Below are positions 24,144 through 34,740 of a stretch of 64,000 bases of DNA, piece by piece. The stretch comes from Helichrysum umbraculigerum (Eukaryota; Streptophyta; Magnoliopsida; Asterales; Asteraceae), in NCBI GenBank assembly GCA_949592205.1, contig CATIUR010000001.1:211984250-212048249 (forward strand). Reading direction: 5' to 3'. Numbering within the stretch: the stretch's first letter is position 1; every line of letters starts with the position of its first letter. The notes below the pieces were generated by a model. It did not search any database, was not told the origin of the DNA, and saw only the letters and a program-made list of their open reading frames with translations. Made by a program: the position numbers and the translations under genes.

Positions 24144-24163
24144 AAAAGAATTTCGTCCCGAAA

Positions 24164-27100
24164 TTAGTTCGATTGCACGGTCGGTGCGTTGTCTGGGAAG
24201 AGATGTGGGTATTTCTGTCGCATTTGGTCTTCCCGTTCCCAGGTGAATTCAGGACCACGTCTAGAATTCCACCTGACTTTTACGATGGGAATACGACTCT
24301 GTTTTAGTTGTTTGACCTCGCGGTCCAGGATTTCTATAGGTTCCTCGAAAAAATGAAGTTTATCATCGATTTGAATTTCGTCGAGCGGTATAATCAGTGT
24401 CTCGTCAGACAGACATTTCTTCAGATTAGAAATGTGGAATGTGTTGTGAACGCTGCTAAGCTCAGCAGGAAGTTGCAGGCGGTATGCCACTGGACCAATC
24501 TTTTCAAGGATTTCGAATGGTCCGATGTATCTAGGATTTAGTTTGCCTCGTTTTCCGAATCGAATGACACCTTTCCACGGTGCCACTTTGAGAAGTACCT
24601 TGTCCCCTACTTGGAACTCAAGGTGTTTGCGTCTCACGTCAGCATAGCTTTTCTGACGATCACGTGCGGCTTTTAGTCGGTTTTGTATGCCGACAATCTT
24701 TTCAGTTGTTTCATGTATGATTTCTGGACCGGTGAGTTGTGTATCCCCCACCTCAGTCCAACAGATAGGTGACCGGCACTTACGACCGTACAGTGCCTCG
24801 AAGGGTGCAGCCTTTATGCTGGTGTGATAAATGTTGTTGTACGAGAACTCGCACAACGGTAAGTGATTTTCCCAGTTTTTACCGAAGTCAACTACGCAGG
24901 CTCGTAGCATGTCTTCCAGTGTTTGTATGGTTCGTTCGCTCTGGCCATCGGTTTGAGGATGGTAAGCCGTACTCATATCCAGTCGAGTACCAAGAGATTT
25001 TTGCAGTGACTGCCAGAAGCGAGAAGTGAATCGAGCATCTCGGTCGGAGATGATTGAGATGGGCACGCCGTGTCTTGATACGATCTCTTTCAGGTAGATC
25101 CGTGTCAAACGTTCCATCTTATCAGTTTCCTTGATGGCTAGGAAATGAGCAGATTTAGTGAGTCGGTCAACGATCACCCAAATGGTGTCGCAACCGTTAG
25201 AAGTTTTCGGGAGTTTAGTAATGAAATCCATGGTGATCTGCTCCCATTTCCATTGTGGTATTTCGGGTTGTTGTAGCAAACCGGAAGGTTTCTGGTGTTC
25301 AGCTTTAACTTTGGAACAAGTAAGACACTTGCCAACATAGGTTGCAATGTCAGATTTCATGTTGGGCCACCAATACATTTCCTTGATGCCGTGATACATT
25401 TTGTCGGCACCGGGGTGTATAGAGTATTTTGACTTGTGAGCTTCATTCATCACCAAGTCTCGAAGGTTCCCAAAACTTGGTAACCAGATTCGATTCGAGA
25501 AGTATTTGGCCCCGTTAGGTTTGGTTTCAAATTGTTTGTCCATGCCTCGCAAGACCTCGTTTATCAAGTTTTCTGGTTTGAGTGCTTCGAGTTGAGCGGT
25601 GAGAGTTTGATTGATGAGGTCGTTGTGAATGGTCATACCGAGAGCTCGAACTAGAAGTGGTTTCACTCGTTCCTTTCGGCTTAAAGCATCGGCGACAACA
25701 TTCGCCTTGCCTGGATGATAGCGAATTTCGCAATCGTAATCAGTGAGCAACTCAACCCATCGACGTTGCCTCATGTTGAGATCCTTTTGATCGAAGATGT
25801 GTTGGAGACTTTTATGGTCAATAAAGATTGTACACTTGGTACCGTATAAGTAGTGTCTCCAGATTTTTAGAGCGAATACAACAGCCCCCAACTCTAGGTC
25901 ATGAGTTGTGTAATTCTTTTCGTGAACCTTGAGTTGTCGAGAGGCGTAAGCGATGACCTTGTCTCGTTGCATCAACACGCAACCAAGACCTTGGTGTGAA
26001 GCATCACAGTATACCACGAAGTCATCGTTGCCTTCGGGTAAAGATAAGATAGGTGCACTGCAGAGTTTCTGTTTTAGTAGCTGGAAAGCTGACTCCTGTT
26101 TGTCAGTCCAATCGAACTTCTTTTCTTTTTGAGTCAGTGCAGTGAGGGGTAGGGCTATTTTCGAAAAAATTTCAATGAATCGCCTGTAGTATCCGGCGAG
26201 TCCTAAGAATTGGCGTACCTCGGTCGGTGTAGTAGGTGCTTGCCAACACTTGATAGCCTCGATTTTCGAAGGATCGACATGAATCCCTTGATTGTCAATG
26301 ACGTGTCCAAGGAATTGAACGGTTTGCATCCAGAACTCACACTTAGAGAATTTGGCATATAACTCTTCATGTTTGAGCAGCTCTAGGATAGTTTTCAAGT
26401 GTTGCGCGTGTTCTTGTTCAGTGCGCGAGTAAATCAAGATGTCATCGATAAAGACGATAACAAACTTGTCAAGGTAAGGTTTGCACACCCGATTCATAAG
26501 GTCCATGAATACAGCCGGTGCGTTGGTTAAGCCGAATGGCATCACTTGGAATTCATAATGCCCGTAGCGAGTTCGGAAAGCAGTTTTAGGAATATCTTCA
26601 TCATGAACTCGGAGTTGGTGATAACCTGACCGTAGATCGATCTTTGAATAAAAACTCGACCCCTGAAGTTGGTCAAACAGGTCATCAATGCGAGGAAGTG
26701 GGTAACGGTTCTTGACAGTTAATTTGTTGAGTTCACGGTAGTCGATGCACATGCGGAAAGAACCGTCTTTCTTTTTCACAAACAAGACCGGAGCTCCCCA
26801 AGGTGAGGAACTTGGTCGAATGAATCCCTTGTCCAGGAGTTCCTGTAACTGAGTAGACAACTCCTGAAGTTCGGATGGGGCTAGTCGGTAAGGGGCTCGT
26901 CCCACGGGTGCAGCGCCGGGCACAAGATCAATAGAAAATTCGACTTGTCTAGTTGGCGGTAGGCCAGGCAAGTCTTCAAGAAAGACTTCTGGGAAGTCTC
27001 GAACAATAGGCACATCCTCGAGTCGCTTCACCACCGACTTTTTCTCCAAAACGTGTGCGAGGATTGCCTGGTACCCTTTTCTCAAGTATTTTCGGGTTGT

Positions 27101-28576
27101 CATGCAAGAAATGATATTTATTCTCGTCCCACCGGTCTCCCCTTGTATGCTCAAAGTTCCACCGGTGACGAGAGGAATGCGTACAATTTTCTCAAAACAA
27201 ACAATTTCGGCTCGGTGCTTGGACAACCAATCCATACCGACGATGATGTCAAAGCTGCCGATTTCGACAGGTATCAAGTCAATGGAAAAGAGCTCGTTAG
27301 CTAGGTTCAAAGTGCAATTAGGTATCACACTGTCGGCCTCAATAAGTTTTCCGTTTGCCAATTCTACTGTATACTTAGAATCTAAGGCAATAGGTGTGGT
27401 GTCAAGTAGTGGATAAAACTCGTCAGAAATAAAGCTCTTATCAGCACCAGTATCAAATAATACAGATGCAGTCAAGTTGTTGAGAAGAAACGTACCCGTG
27501 ACCACATTCGGGTCTTGACGGGCTTCCCCAGATTTCAGCACAAAAGCTCTTCCTCGAGCATTGTTGTTATTCCTGTTGTTGTTGTTGTTCAGCTTCGGGC
27601 AGTCTTTCTTGAAATGCCCCGTACCGTTGCACCCATAACAGGTCTTTGGTGTAGAGGTGTTGGTGTCAGTGGTGTTTGATCTACAATCCTTAGCCAAGTG
27701 TCCAAATCTCTTACACTTGCTACAGGGACACGAACCATGGTGGTGTCGTTGGCACTTTGAGCAATAGGGCTTGGTTCCCTTGTACGCCCCCTTATCATCA
27801 GAACTGGAGGTGTAGGCTTTAATGGTCTCAGGTTTCTTGTTTTGGTGGTTGTTGTGGTTGTCGGACCATTTTCGTTTATTGCTGTTGGAGGATGGAGTGG
27901 GTGGTTCTGGGTCCTCGTTCATGGCTAGAAGTTCATGGGCCAACCGAATGGCGCCGTGAAGGGTGGTTTGGTTTGATGAGGCGACATTTCCCCGGACGGG
28001 TTCCGGGAGGCCGCGGATGTATTTCTTAATCTTGTCGGGCCCAGTACCTGCCATAGCTGGGCGAAGGACGGTGAGTTGTTGGAATCTGGTGGTGTATCCA
28101 ACGATATCAGTTCCTTGCACTTTTAAGTTCCAGAACTCTTCGTCCAGCTTGTGAAGTTGTTCGGACGGGCAATACTCATCCGTGAGCATTTTCTTTAGAT
28201 CCTCCCAAGGGAGTAGATAAGCGGTGTCAATCCCTACGGACTGGGTATAGGAATTCCACCACGAGAGGGCACCATCTTCGAGAGTGCAGGTGGAGAATTT
28301 GACCTTGTCGTCTTCCGCGCATTTGCTGATGCGGAAAACGGATTCCATCTTTTCGAACCATCTGATAAGTCCGATGGCTCCTTCGGTTCCCTTGAAGCTC
28401 AAGGGTTTGCAGTTTTGAAAATCCTTGTATGAACAAGGTTTAGCAACAGAGGTTTCAGCTGCATCGCTGTTTCTTGTGGAGTTAGGTGGAGTATTCCGAG
28501 CCAAGGCTTCAGTAACAGCCTGGGTTATGAGAGACGTGATCTGAGCATCAGTGTAAGGTCTTGACTTTGGCGGCAT
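24164..28576 (-). CDS. Tekay gag-pol polyprotein, intact
   Basis: One 1470-residue frame with no frameshift or stop. In order: gag capsid domain (about 65-175, with the WW of LSWWNSY); zinc knuckles (about 269-325: CSKCKRFGHLAKDC and CYGCNGTGHFKKDC, preceded by a variant CSKCQRHHHGSC); aspartic protease with VLFDTGADKS near 370; reverse transcriptase with FIDDILIYS near 710; RNase H with YCDASHQG near 857. The integrase has an HHCC region near 1055, then D in TMDFITKLP, D in SDRDARF and E in RTIQTLEDML. A C-terminal chromodomain (about 1415-1455, EEPIEILDREVKQL to FTWERED) follows and should steer integration to particular chromatin. Domain order and chromodomain place it among chromoviruses, Tekay/Del clade. 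All visible catalytic residues are present. Confidence 0.95.
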   Translation of the reverse strand: MPPKSRPYTDAQITSLITQAVTEALARNTPPNSTRNSDAAETSVAKPCSYKDFQNCKPLSFKGTEGAIGLIRWFEKMESVFRISKCAEDDKVKFSTCTLEDGALSWWNSYTQSVGIDTAYLLPWEDLKKMLTDEYCPSEQLHKLDEEFWNLKVQGTDIVGYTTRFQQLTVLRPAMAGTGPDKIKKYIRGLPEPVRGNVASSNQTTLHGAIRLAHELLAMNEDPEPPTPSSNSNKRKWSDNHNNHQNKKPETIKAYTSSSDDKGAYKGTKPYCSKCQRHHHGSCPCSKCKRFGHLAKDCRSNTTDTNTSTPKTCYGCNGTGHFKKDCPKLNNNNNRNNNNARGRAFVLKSGEARQDPNVVTGTFLLNNLTASVLFDTGADKSFISDEFYPLLDTTPIALDSKYTVELANGKLIEADSVIPNCTLNLANELFSIDLIPVEIGSFDIIVGMDWLSKHRAEIVCFEKIVRIPLVTGGTLSIQGETGGTRINIISCMTTRKYLRKGYQAILAHVLEKKSVVKRLEDVPIVRDFPEVFLEDLPGLPPTRQVEFSIDLVPGAAPVGRAPYRLAPSELQELSTQLQELLDKGFIRPSSSPWGAPVLFVKKKDGSFRMCIDYRELNKLTVKNRYPLPRIDDLFDQLQGSSFYSKIDLRSGYHQLRVHDEDIPKTAFRTRYGHYEFQVMPFGLTNAPAVFMDLMNRVCKPYLDKFVIVFIDDILIYSRTEQEHAQHLKTILELLKHEELYAKFSKCEFWMQTVQFLGHVIDNQGIHVDPSKIEAIKCWQAPTTPTEVRQFLGLAGYYRRFIEIFSKIALPLTALTQKEKKFDWTDKQESAFQLLKQKLCSAPILSLPEGNDDFVVYCDASHQGLGCVLMQRDKVIAYASRQLKVHEKNYTTHDLELGAVVFALKIWRHYLYGTKCTIFIDHKSLQHIFDQKDLNMRQRRWVELLTDYDCEIRYHPGKANVVADALSRKERVKPLLVRALGMTIHNDLINQTLTAQLEALKPENLINEVLRGMDKQFETKPNGAKYFSNRIWLPSFGNLRDLVMNEAHKSKYSIHPGADKMYHGIKEMYWWPNMKSDIATYVGKCLTCSKVKAEHQKPSGLLQQPEIPQWKWEQITMDFITKLPKTSNGCDTIWVIVDRLTKSAHFLAIKETDKMERLTRIYLKEIVSRHGVPISIISDRDARFTSRFWQSLQKSLGTRLDMSTAYHPQTDGQSERTIQTLEDMLRACVVDFGKNWENHLPLCEFSYNNIYHTSIKAAPFEALYGRKCRSPICWTEVGDTQLTGPEIIHETTEKIVGIQNRLKAARDRQKSYADVRRKHLEFQVGDKVLLKVAPWKGVIRFGKRGKLNPRYIGPFEILEKIGPVAYRLQLPAELSSVHNTFHISNLKKCLSDETLIIPLDEIQIDDKLHFFEEPIEILDREVKQLKQSRIPIVKVRWNSRRGPEFTWEREDQMRQKYPHLFPDNAPTVQSN

Positions 28577-28870
28577 GATTCTTCAATAAAAGAAATGAAG
28601 ATACATGAGATTTTGTAAGAAAATTGCATTTATTTCAGATGTACATGTATAAAGTTGGTAATACATAACATCAATATGAAAAGGATTATGGCAATTAATA
28701 TGAGTCGAAACAGCAAGGAATATTTGATAGATGATACGAGTTCAAAGGTTACATCCCGCGGATGTATTATAAAAGGTGTCGGGAATTGTTACATCCGACT
28801 GAAACATAGAGTAGTGCTTAGATAGTTACTAGATTACAGGATAGTTTACAAAACAAAGACTAAGCTAGTC

Positions 28871-29356
28871 TTAACGTAGGTTAATCTGCTCCATCATTTC
28901 GATGAGACGATCCACAGTATTTGCAAGTCTGCTGGCTTGTCGAGCATTGTCTTCAGCTAATGCTAGTCGTTGTACCAATCCACGGGTATATTCTTCCGTT
29001 TCCCGTGAGCGTTGTTCACACTCATCAAGTCTGCGTTTCAAAAGAGTGGTTTCCACGCTTAGCTCCACCACCTTGTTGAGAAGAACGTCCACATTATTAA
29101 CGGTGGTTTCGTGATCCTCAGAGACTTGTTCGATGCGCTCAAGTGATGTAAGTCTCCAGTTTTCGTTTGTTTCCTGCAACATGACATCCATGGTGCGAAG
29201 TCGTTGCTCGTGTTGGTTCACCCTAGCAGCTAAGGCCGGCAAGGTGAAGTGAGTGGAGTACGGGCCAGCTCGAGGCAACCTGTTGTTCCTCCTTGCTACC
29301 CTTGGGTTCTGCGACCCGGATTGAGAACGAGATGAATCGGATGGGATGTTTGCCAT
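28871..29356 (-). CDS. Extra coiled-coil ORF upstream of gag in Tekay1
   Basis: This 161-residue ORF lies between the primer-binding site and gag, with its ATG 313 bases from the end of that site and its stop 294 bases before the gag ATG. It begins MANIPSDSSRSQSGSQNP, a polar serine- and arginine-rich N terminus. From about residue 45 to the end it is charged and heptad-like (HEQRLRTMDVML, LERIEQVSEDHE, LLKRRLDECEQR, LVQRLALAEDNARQ, VDRLIEMMEQIN), a predicted long coiled coil. No catalytic motif, zinc knuckle or membrane segment is seen, and I do not recognise a family. Its intactness in a very young element suggests function, perhaps in particle assembly or RNA handling. Confidence 0.65.
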   Translation of the reverse strand: MANIPSDSSRSQSGSQNPRVARRNNRLPRAGPYSTHFTLPALAARVNQHEQRLRTMDVMLQETNENWRLTSLERIEQVSEDHETTVNNVDVLLNKVVELSVETTLLKRRLDECEQRSRETEEYTRGLVQRLALAEDNARQASRLANTVDRLIEMMEQINLR

Positions 29357-29669
29357 TTCTGAGACAAAGCGTTAGTAAGATTGAGGCCTATATTCATATA
29401 GTCCATATATAATATAGCCTATTGAGTGTCTAGTATAAACATGTGTAAGTCTCGGTTCTCTCGAAGTCAGAGTCTTCTATTGTACCCTGTTCAGCCATAA
29501 CCCCTTTCAGATCTTACATCGTCTTTGCTTAATTGTACATAGTTGATCAGGCTATGTTAAATTAAACTCGTATGATGTAATCACTGAACCGGTTATACCT
29601 AATAAGGGATACTGCCTAATGGTCATAGTCTAGGCCCACTAAATGCAACCTAGTTCACTATAACCTTAG
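29357..29669 (-). other. Tekay1 leader between primer site and first ORF
   Basis: This untranslated leader of about 310 bases would hold the packaging signal. No distinctive structure was identified by eye. Confidence 0.5.
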
Positions 29670-29681
29670 GCTCTGATACCA
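29670..29681 (-). other. Primer-binding site of Tekay1 (initiator tRNA-Met)
   Basis: On the element strand this reads TGGTATCAGAGC, complementary to the 3' end of plant initiator tRNA-Met. Three bases separate it from the 5' LTR. Confidence 0.92.
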
Positions 29682-29684
29682 ATC

Positions 29685-31977
29685 TGTAACACCCCCAAAT
29701 TTAACGATTTGCGGAAGCATACATTGGGTGTTACTAATCAATATACAAAGCACAAGATTAATAGTAAACGACCTCTAAATGAGACGTTTGTAAAATAGTT
29801 ACATTTCATAATTAATAATCGTTTGAAAACCGTAGGTTTTCGTATACAAAATGTAATTCCCTAGAGCCCACGTGTATAGCGGGAGATTCTATTACATAAT
29901 CATAGTTACAAAAGATAATGCCAAAGAATCTCCGTTAAATGCAGTTTGTAAATCATGCGACTCTAGCTAGTAATCCTGGAGTGATCCTACTCCGTAAGTG
30001 TACCTGAGATACAAAGCTAAAAAGTGTCAACCAAAAAGGTTGGTGAATCTCACAGGTTTAGTAATAAGTAGGTGTTATGAACCACAAGTATGTACCCGTA
30101 TTGCTATCAAGCAAAGTAAGTAAATCAGTAAATCAGTACAGTGCCATGAGCTCATAAGTTGAAGCTTAACCGTGTAGTGTGAATATATCACGTACCCCCG
30201 TGAGTGCTATCCGCACACTCATATGTAACAAATACTAATATGTCTGTTTCTACGTGTAAATCAGTACGTGGTGGCGCTACCACCCCAGACAGGGATTGTC
30301 AGTCCCAAATGGATCCATCTATTAGTAATCGCGCTTAAGTCCATAACTAACAACTTACGATTAGGAGGCTTTCAGTGGATAAAAGTAACTCATGCGTTTG
30401 TTTGTAATCAGTAATGTTTTCAGTTCAGTACATTGTGTTCATACGTAAAACAGTTGCTAAGTATCTCACCCCAAGTATAAAACAGTAAAAGTGGGGCTGT
30501 AAGACTCACCTGAGTCGAGCAGTGGTAAATAGCAAGTAGTAGTAAAGCAAGTAGGTTCTCCGAACCCGTAACCTTCTAGTGCCTAAACATGTAAGGTTAA
30601 GTAAGTAGATGTCTCGCAAGACCATCTAGGCTAGTTGTTCATACAACCCGTTGTGTTTAAATGTTGGTTTGTTCGCGTTCGTATCAAAGTATACGGCCCG
30701 TTGGTGATTTGTTATATTTAAAGTTTATCATTCAATACGCAAATTAGAGTAATTGTAATAGGAAAGTATGTTTTATTATGATTGTTAGGTCGTATCGTAT
30801 AAGGATTTGAGGTTGTAAAAGTTTGACACTTAGTGAAAATGTGAGTTTTCAAGGTTCTGGTTTGTGCGACGTCGCATGCGACGTTGCAAGCGACGTAAGG
30901 TGCGACGTGGGCATGTACGTCGCATGATGCGACCTTCGCAAATCAATGCGGCGTAGGGGGCGGCGTCGCTAATGCGACGTTGGTTCGGTTTGCGACGTTA
31001 AAGTCTACGTCGCTACGTGCGACGTCCGCAAGTTAATGCGACGTAAAAGGCTGCGTCGCTAGTGCGACGTTGAGATTTTTGTGCGACGTAGGTCGCGACG
31101 TCGCAGAGGCCCCTGGCCAGGTGCGACGTAGCGGTCTGATGGCCGGAATTTTAGTCGAAAACGAGTTTCCCGGTTTCCGTTTGATCCGATTCTTTTACCC
31201 AACCCTCATATGAACATATTAAGCCTATCAAAACCATAAACTAGTAAAAATGATCAAAAACGAGAGATGTCGGGATTTGTCGGAAACTTACAAAGTGTCG
31301 GATTGAAAATCCGAAAAGATAGGAATGTAGATCGTGTAGTCGTGGTCACTTTTCTCCAAACGAGTGGTATGTTTCGGCGAGGTTTGATGGTGTTATTTGG
31401 TGATTTAGTGGGTATTTTGGGGTGGTGGTGGTGATTAGAAGGAAAAGAAAGAGAGAAAAAAAAAGAATAGAGAGTGAGGTGAGAATGAGAGGAGGAGAAG
31501 AGAGGTGGGGGTTTTACCTCCACTTTTCGGTCCCCGTCCTCCGTGCGGTGTTCGTTTTCTCCGTCGTGTAAACGTTAAATATCCATTTTACGCGTTTAAT
31601 TATTTTACATTTTAAATGGTAGGTTTTAAATACAAATAATTACGCGACATTTCTATTTAAATATTTTACAAATAAGTTTGAATACTTTTGTTTTTAAATC
31701 GAGTAGTACAAGGCAGTTACTAACTATTATAAAATAGCATTTCGGTCATAATTGCGTTATTTTTAGTTTATAAACATTTGTTCACCAACGTCCGTATTAA
31801 TCAAATAGAATTTCATTCTATTTAAGTTGCGTACGATTTAAGCCAAATCGCAAAGTTGTATATATATATATTCACCAATATATAATCCGATACATAAATT
31901 AGCCTAACACAGAACTAATTACATGTATTTACAAAGAATTAGGCACTAATTCTAGTCATAATTTGCCGGTTGTTACA
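29685..31977 (-). repeat. 5' LTR of Tekay1
   Basis: Nearly identical to 21835-24130. Differences seen are one fewer A and one A-to-G change near 31460, one fewer TA unit near 31860, and three substitutions in the last 70 bases. It should carry the active promoter. Confidence 0.95.
30865..31127. repeat. GCGACGT palindromic array in Tekay1 5' LTR
   Basis: An exact copy of the array at 23015-23277. Confidence 0.9.
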
Positions 31978-33199
31978 GTATTGTCCCTAAACATTTTTTT
32001 TCTATTTTTTCGTCCCTGTGGTTGACCAAATTTGCAATTATCATCCTTTTTACTAACTGAAGTTAAATTTATCTGTTAACTCATGTAAGTTTACCAAGAT
32101 ACCCTCGTCTTGTTCACAAACCCTAAAAATCCTGACACTTCTCCTATGTATTCATTTTTGTTGAGATACCTCAAATCCTAACATTTACCTTCGTGTTTTC
32201 CAAATTCAAATTCAGACATTCATAACAATAAATCATCATTCATCATTCATCCATTTTATTTATATCATCAGATCATCACAACAAAACCATAATCACACCA
32301 GTCTATCATCATCATAACACAATTTCACCAAATAATTTTTTTTTTAAAAACCACCATAATTAAACACAAAATAGGTTCAAAAAGCAAATTAAAATCAAAA
32401 AATCTTTGTTAAAAAAATTCACAAAGGAAAAATTAAAATATACACACTCTTGACAGGTTGAAGAACACGAACGGTTCACCGGATCTCCGATATGAACACA
32501 CCTTCTCGACCCATTTTCTCGTCACCGGATCTCCAAGGTTTTATGTTCGTAGTTTTAGATTGGAGAACATGAGATCATTTCAGAGTTCCAGATCGAAGAA
32601 CACGAAAGAATGAGATATGTTCGGTGGCGGTCGGCAGATCTGTAAATCGGTACGGAAATGATGGTGGCGGGCAGCGAATCGAGGATCCATTGGTCGGAAA
32701 TGGTGACGACGACAGTTGCCGAATCACCACCACCACCACCGTCAGATCTGCGTGGCGTAGGATCTGATTTCCTTTCAAGCAATCATCGTCGCCGTAGAGT
32801 TCTGATTTGTGATATGTGGATAGTGGTTTTTTATTGTAAATGTATTTGTATGTTGTGATTTGGGTATACACATTATCTTTGATCGGATTTTTAATTGTGT
32901 TATAATTTTAGTTGAGATTTGTTGATTTTGATTTTGGTATACACAATATCCAAGACAAGATGATGGAACTGGATAGAAAGAACAGGTTGGTTAATTGGTT
33001 GAAAAAGAAAGAAGTTGAGGGTATTTTAGTCATTTTGTATTAGTTAACGGAATTCACTAACAGAAGTTAGTAAAAAGACGAACATTGCAATTTTGGTCAA
33101 CTATAGGGACGAAAAAATAGAAAAAAAAAAGTCTAGGGACGATACTGGCGAAACTAAACAACCACAGGGACGAAAATTGCATTTTACTCTAGTTTTTTA

Positions 33200-34551
33200 C
33201 TTGCACCATAACTTAAAGGAGTAAAACAAGTGGGATATAAAAATGATGGTGTTTAAAGTTTAAACACCATTCAAAGTGATTAACACACACCATAAGGCAT
33301 AAGGTTACTATATTAATTATTCCACATGGTATGAAGGCATAAGGTTACTATATTACTTACAAGGTTAATGTACAGTTGAATCCACAATTGCACTAGTAGT
33401 AAACAATTGCATTAGTAGATCGTACATGCTATGAACAATTGAAATTTAACAAAGGGCAATATCATATATGTGAAAGGGTAACATTGCAACCGAACACTGC
33501 AATCAAAGATTGTTACCCTTTTGAAACAACAGTTTTGAAGAACATATGACGACATGTAAATCATTATAACCCCACGTTTAAAACCACGTTATATGAGTAA
33601 CGGGAGACAAACCTTAACGGTTGCTTCCTGTCAACAAAAGTAACAAAAAACATACGTTTTAGTCATTGGCTCATTCACTCGGTCTATCGACCCCTTCTAA
33701 CAATTGTAAACTTCTTGTTCTCAATTTTACAAGGCATGATGCCCATTTAGTCACCAGTGATATACAACTCACAAACAGACATCGAATACTAAAGGGAAAT
33801 CGCATAAACAGACAAGTCTAATAACCCTGCTAAGCAAGTGCTAGAGTACATATTTTAACCATTACCAAACAGCAATATCCATCTCAAAACTCAAAGAAAC
33901 CAGTGCTTAAACATTACCAACAAACCCTACATACGGAATCAAAACCGTCTACCTACCATCCTGCAATCGACAAAATCGTCACCAATATTTTGACCTTAAA
34001 ACCAACTAAACGCCCAGCCTGCCCCCCCAACTGGGAGGTGCCCGCTTGAGGAAACGAAAAAAAAGCTCCAAAGTCCAAACCACACATACATACAAGCCCT
34101 AGCAGCCTGACCTCATAAATTAATATTTAAACAACACAAAGATCATACGACACTACGACAGCCAAGATGAGCATTAGTACATTTCACTGCAATCAAGTTC
34201 ATCAAACACAACAACCAATTTTACAAGGAATATACAGTAACAGTATTATCAAAAGCCTATATGAATGGCCACTTTAACCGTAAAACACACTATAATATAT
34301 CGAATCGAAAATGGCACATTATTCATGTAATTTGAGTTTCAATCCCAACAGATACCCAGGATTCCAAGCTCCCAATTTCACAACCCATAACTTTGTATCC
34401 AACAATATTTGTATCATAACATAAAGCACTATATTACCGAATTCCAAAATCAAAACCCTAATTCCAATTGGGTATTTCAAGAACAAACATCCAAATTGAA
34501 ACAAAAAAAAATTCAATAAAAAGGGGTTCAAGTATATGAAATTCAACCTAA
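33200..34551. other. Intergenic; 3' flank of the DUF4535 gene
   Basis: No ORF of note. A short direct repeat (AGGCATAAGGTTACTATATTA) occurs at about 33295-33315 and 33334-33354. Confidence 0.45.
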
Positions 34552-34740
34552 TCATCTGTCAATTCGTTCGTCATCATCGCCTCTGGATTTGGGTTTTCGA
34601 TAATTTTCTTCATAATGTTTTGCCATCACGAGCCCAGTCTTGTAAATCTTGTTAACGTTCGGAACGTCGTAATTTTGCGCAACGTAAACCCCAAAAGCTG
34701 TGCCTAACATGAATGTAAAAGTTGTTCTGATTATGCCCAT
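34552..34740 (-). CDS. Small single-pass protein, DUF4535 type
   Basis: A 62-residue intronless ORF. It starts MGIIRTTFTFMLGTAFGVYV, one hydrophobic segment, then AQNYDVPNVNKIYKTG, a helix ending EENYRKPK and an acidic tail GDDDERIDR. The MGIIRT start, glycine-bearing membrane segment and AQNYDVPN stretch match the plant DUF4535 family as I recall it. The function is not established; small size and a single N-terminal helix suggest an organelle membrane. An upstream in-frame ATG at 34758 would add six residues, but family members begin at MGI. Confidence 0.75.
   Translation of the reverse strand: MGIIRTTFTFMLGTAFGVYVAQNYDVPNVNKIYKTGLVMAKHYEENYRKPKSRGDDDERIDR

Larger units (their letters stand above)
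21835..31977 (-). mobile_element. Complete Tekay-clade LTR retrotransposon (Tekay1)
   Basis: This 10143-base element on the minus strand has a 5' LTR 29685-31977 (2293 bases), a primer-binding site, an extra coiled-coil ORF, one uninterrupted gag-pol frame, a polypurine tract and a 3' LTR 21835-24130 (2296 bases). Its ends are TGTAAC...GTTACA. By eye the LTRs differ at four substitutions, one A in a poly-A run and one TA unit, under 0.2 percent divergence. At an assumed 1.3e-8 substitutions per site per year that is below 100,000 years. The TSD is GTATC (21830-21834) against GTATT (31978-31982). The element may still be mobile. Confidence 0.95.
21776..33199. mobile_element. MULE-type element split by a Tekay retrotransposon
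   Basis: The left terminus (21787, AGTAAACTGCATTTTTCGTCC) and the reversed right terminus (33188, AGTAAAATGCAATTTTCGTCC) match and continue as an imperfect inverted repeat of about 180 bases. CTAGTTTTTTA is duplicated exactly at 21776-21786 and 33189-33199, an 11-base TSD typical of Mutator-like elements. Subtracting the retrotransposon and its TSD gives an element of about 1.25 kb. The right arm is intact and the left arm is cut 48 bases in. No transposase is present. The GC-richer core at 32460-32800 could be captured gene sequence. Confidence 0.85.

Noticed and set aside
31254..31523. 89-codon minus-strand ORF
   Set aside because: It lies in the Tekay1 5' LTR pyrimidine-rich region and the corresponding frame in the 3' LTR is altered by a one-base indel. 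No domain is seen.
32555..32871. Overlapping minus-strand ORFs with glycine runs and a plus-strand ORF at 32658-32858
   Set aside because: Low-complexity frames open on both strands in the MULE core; no recognisable product. Kept only as a possible capture.
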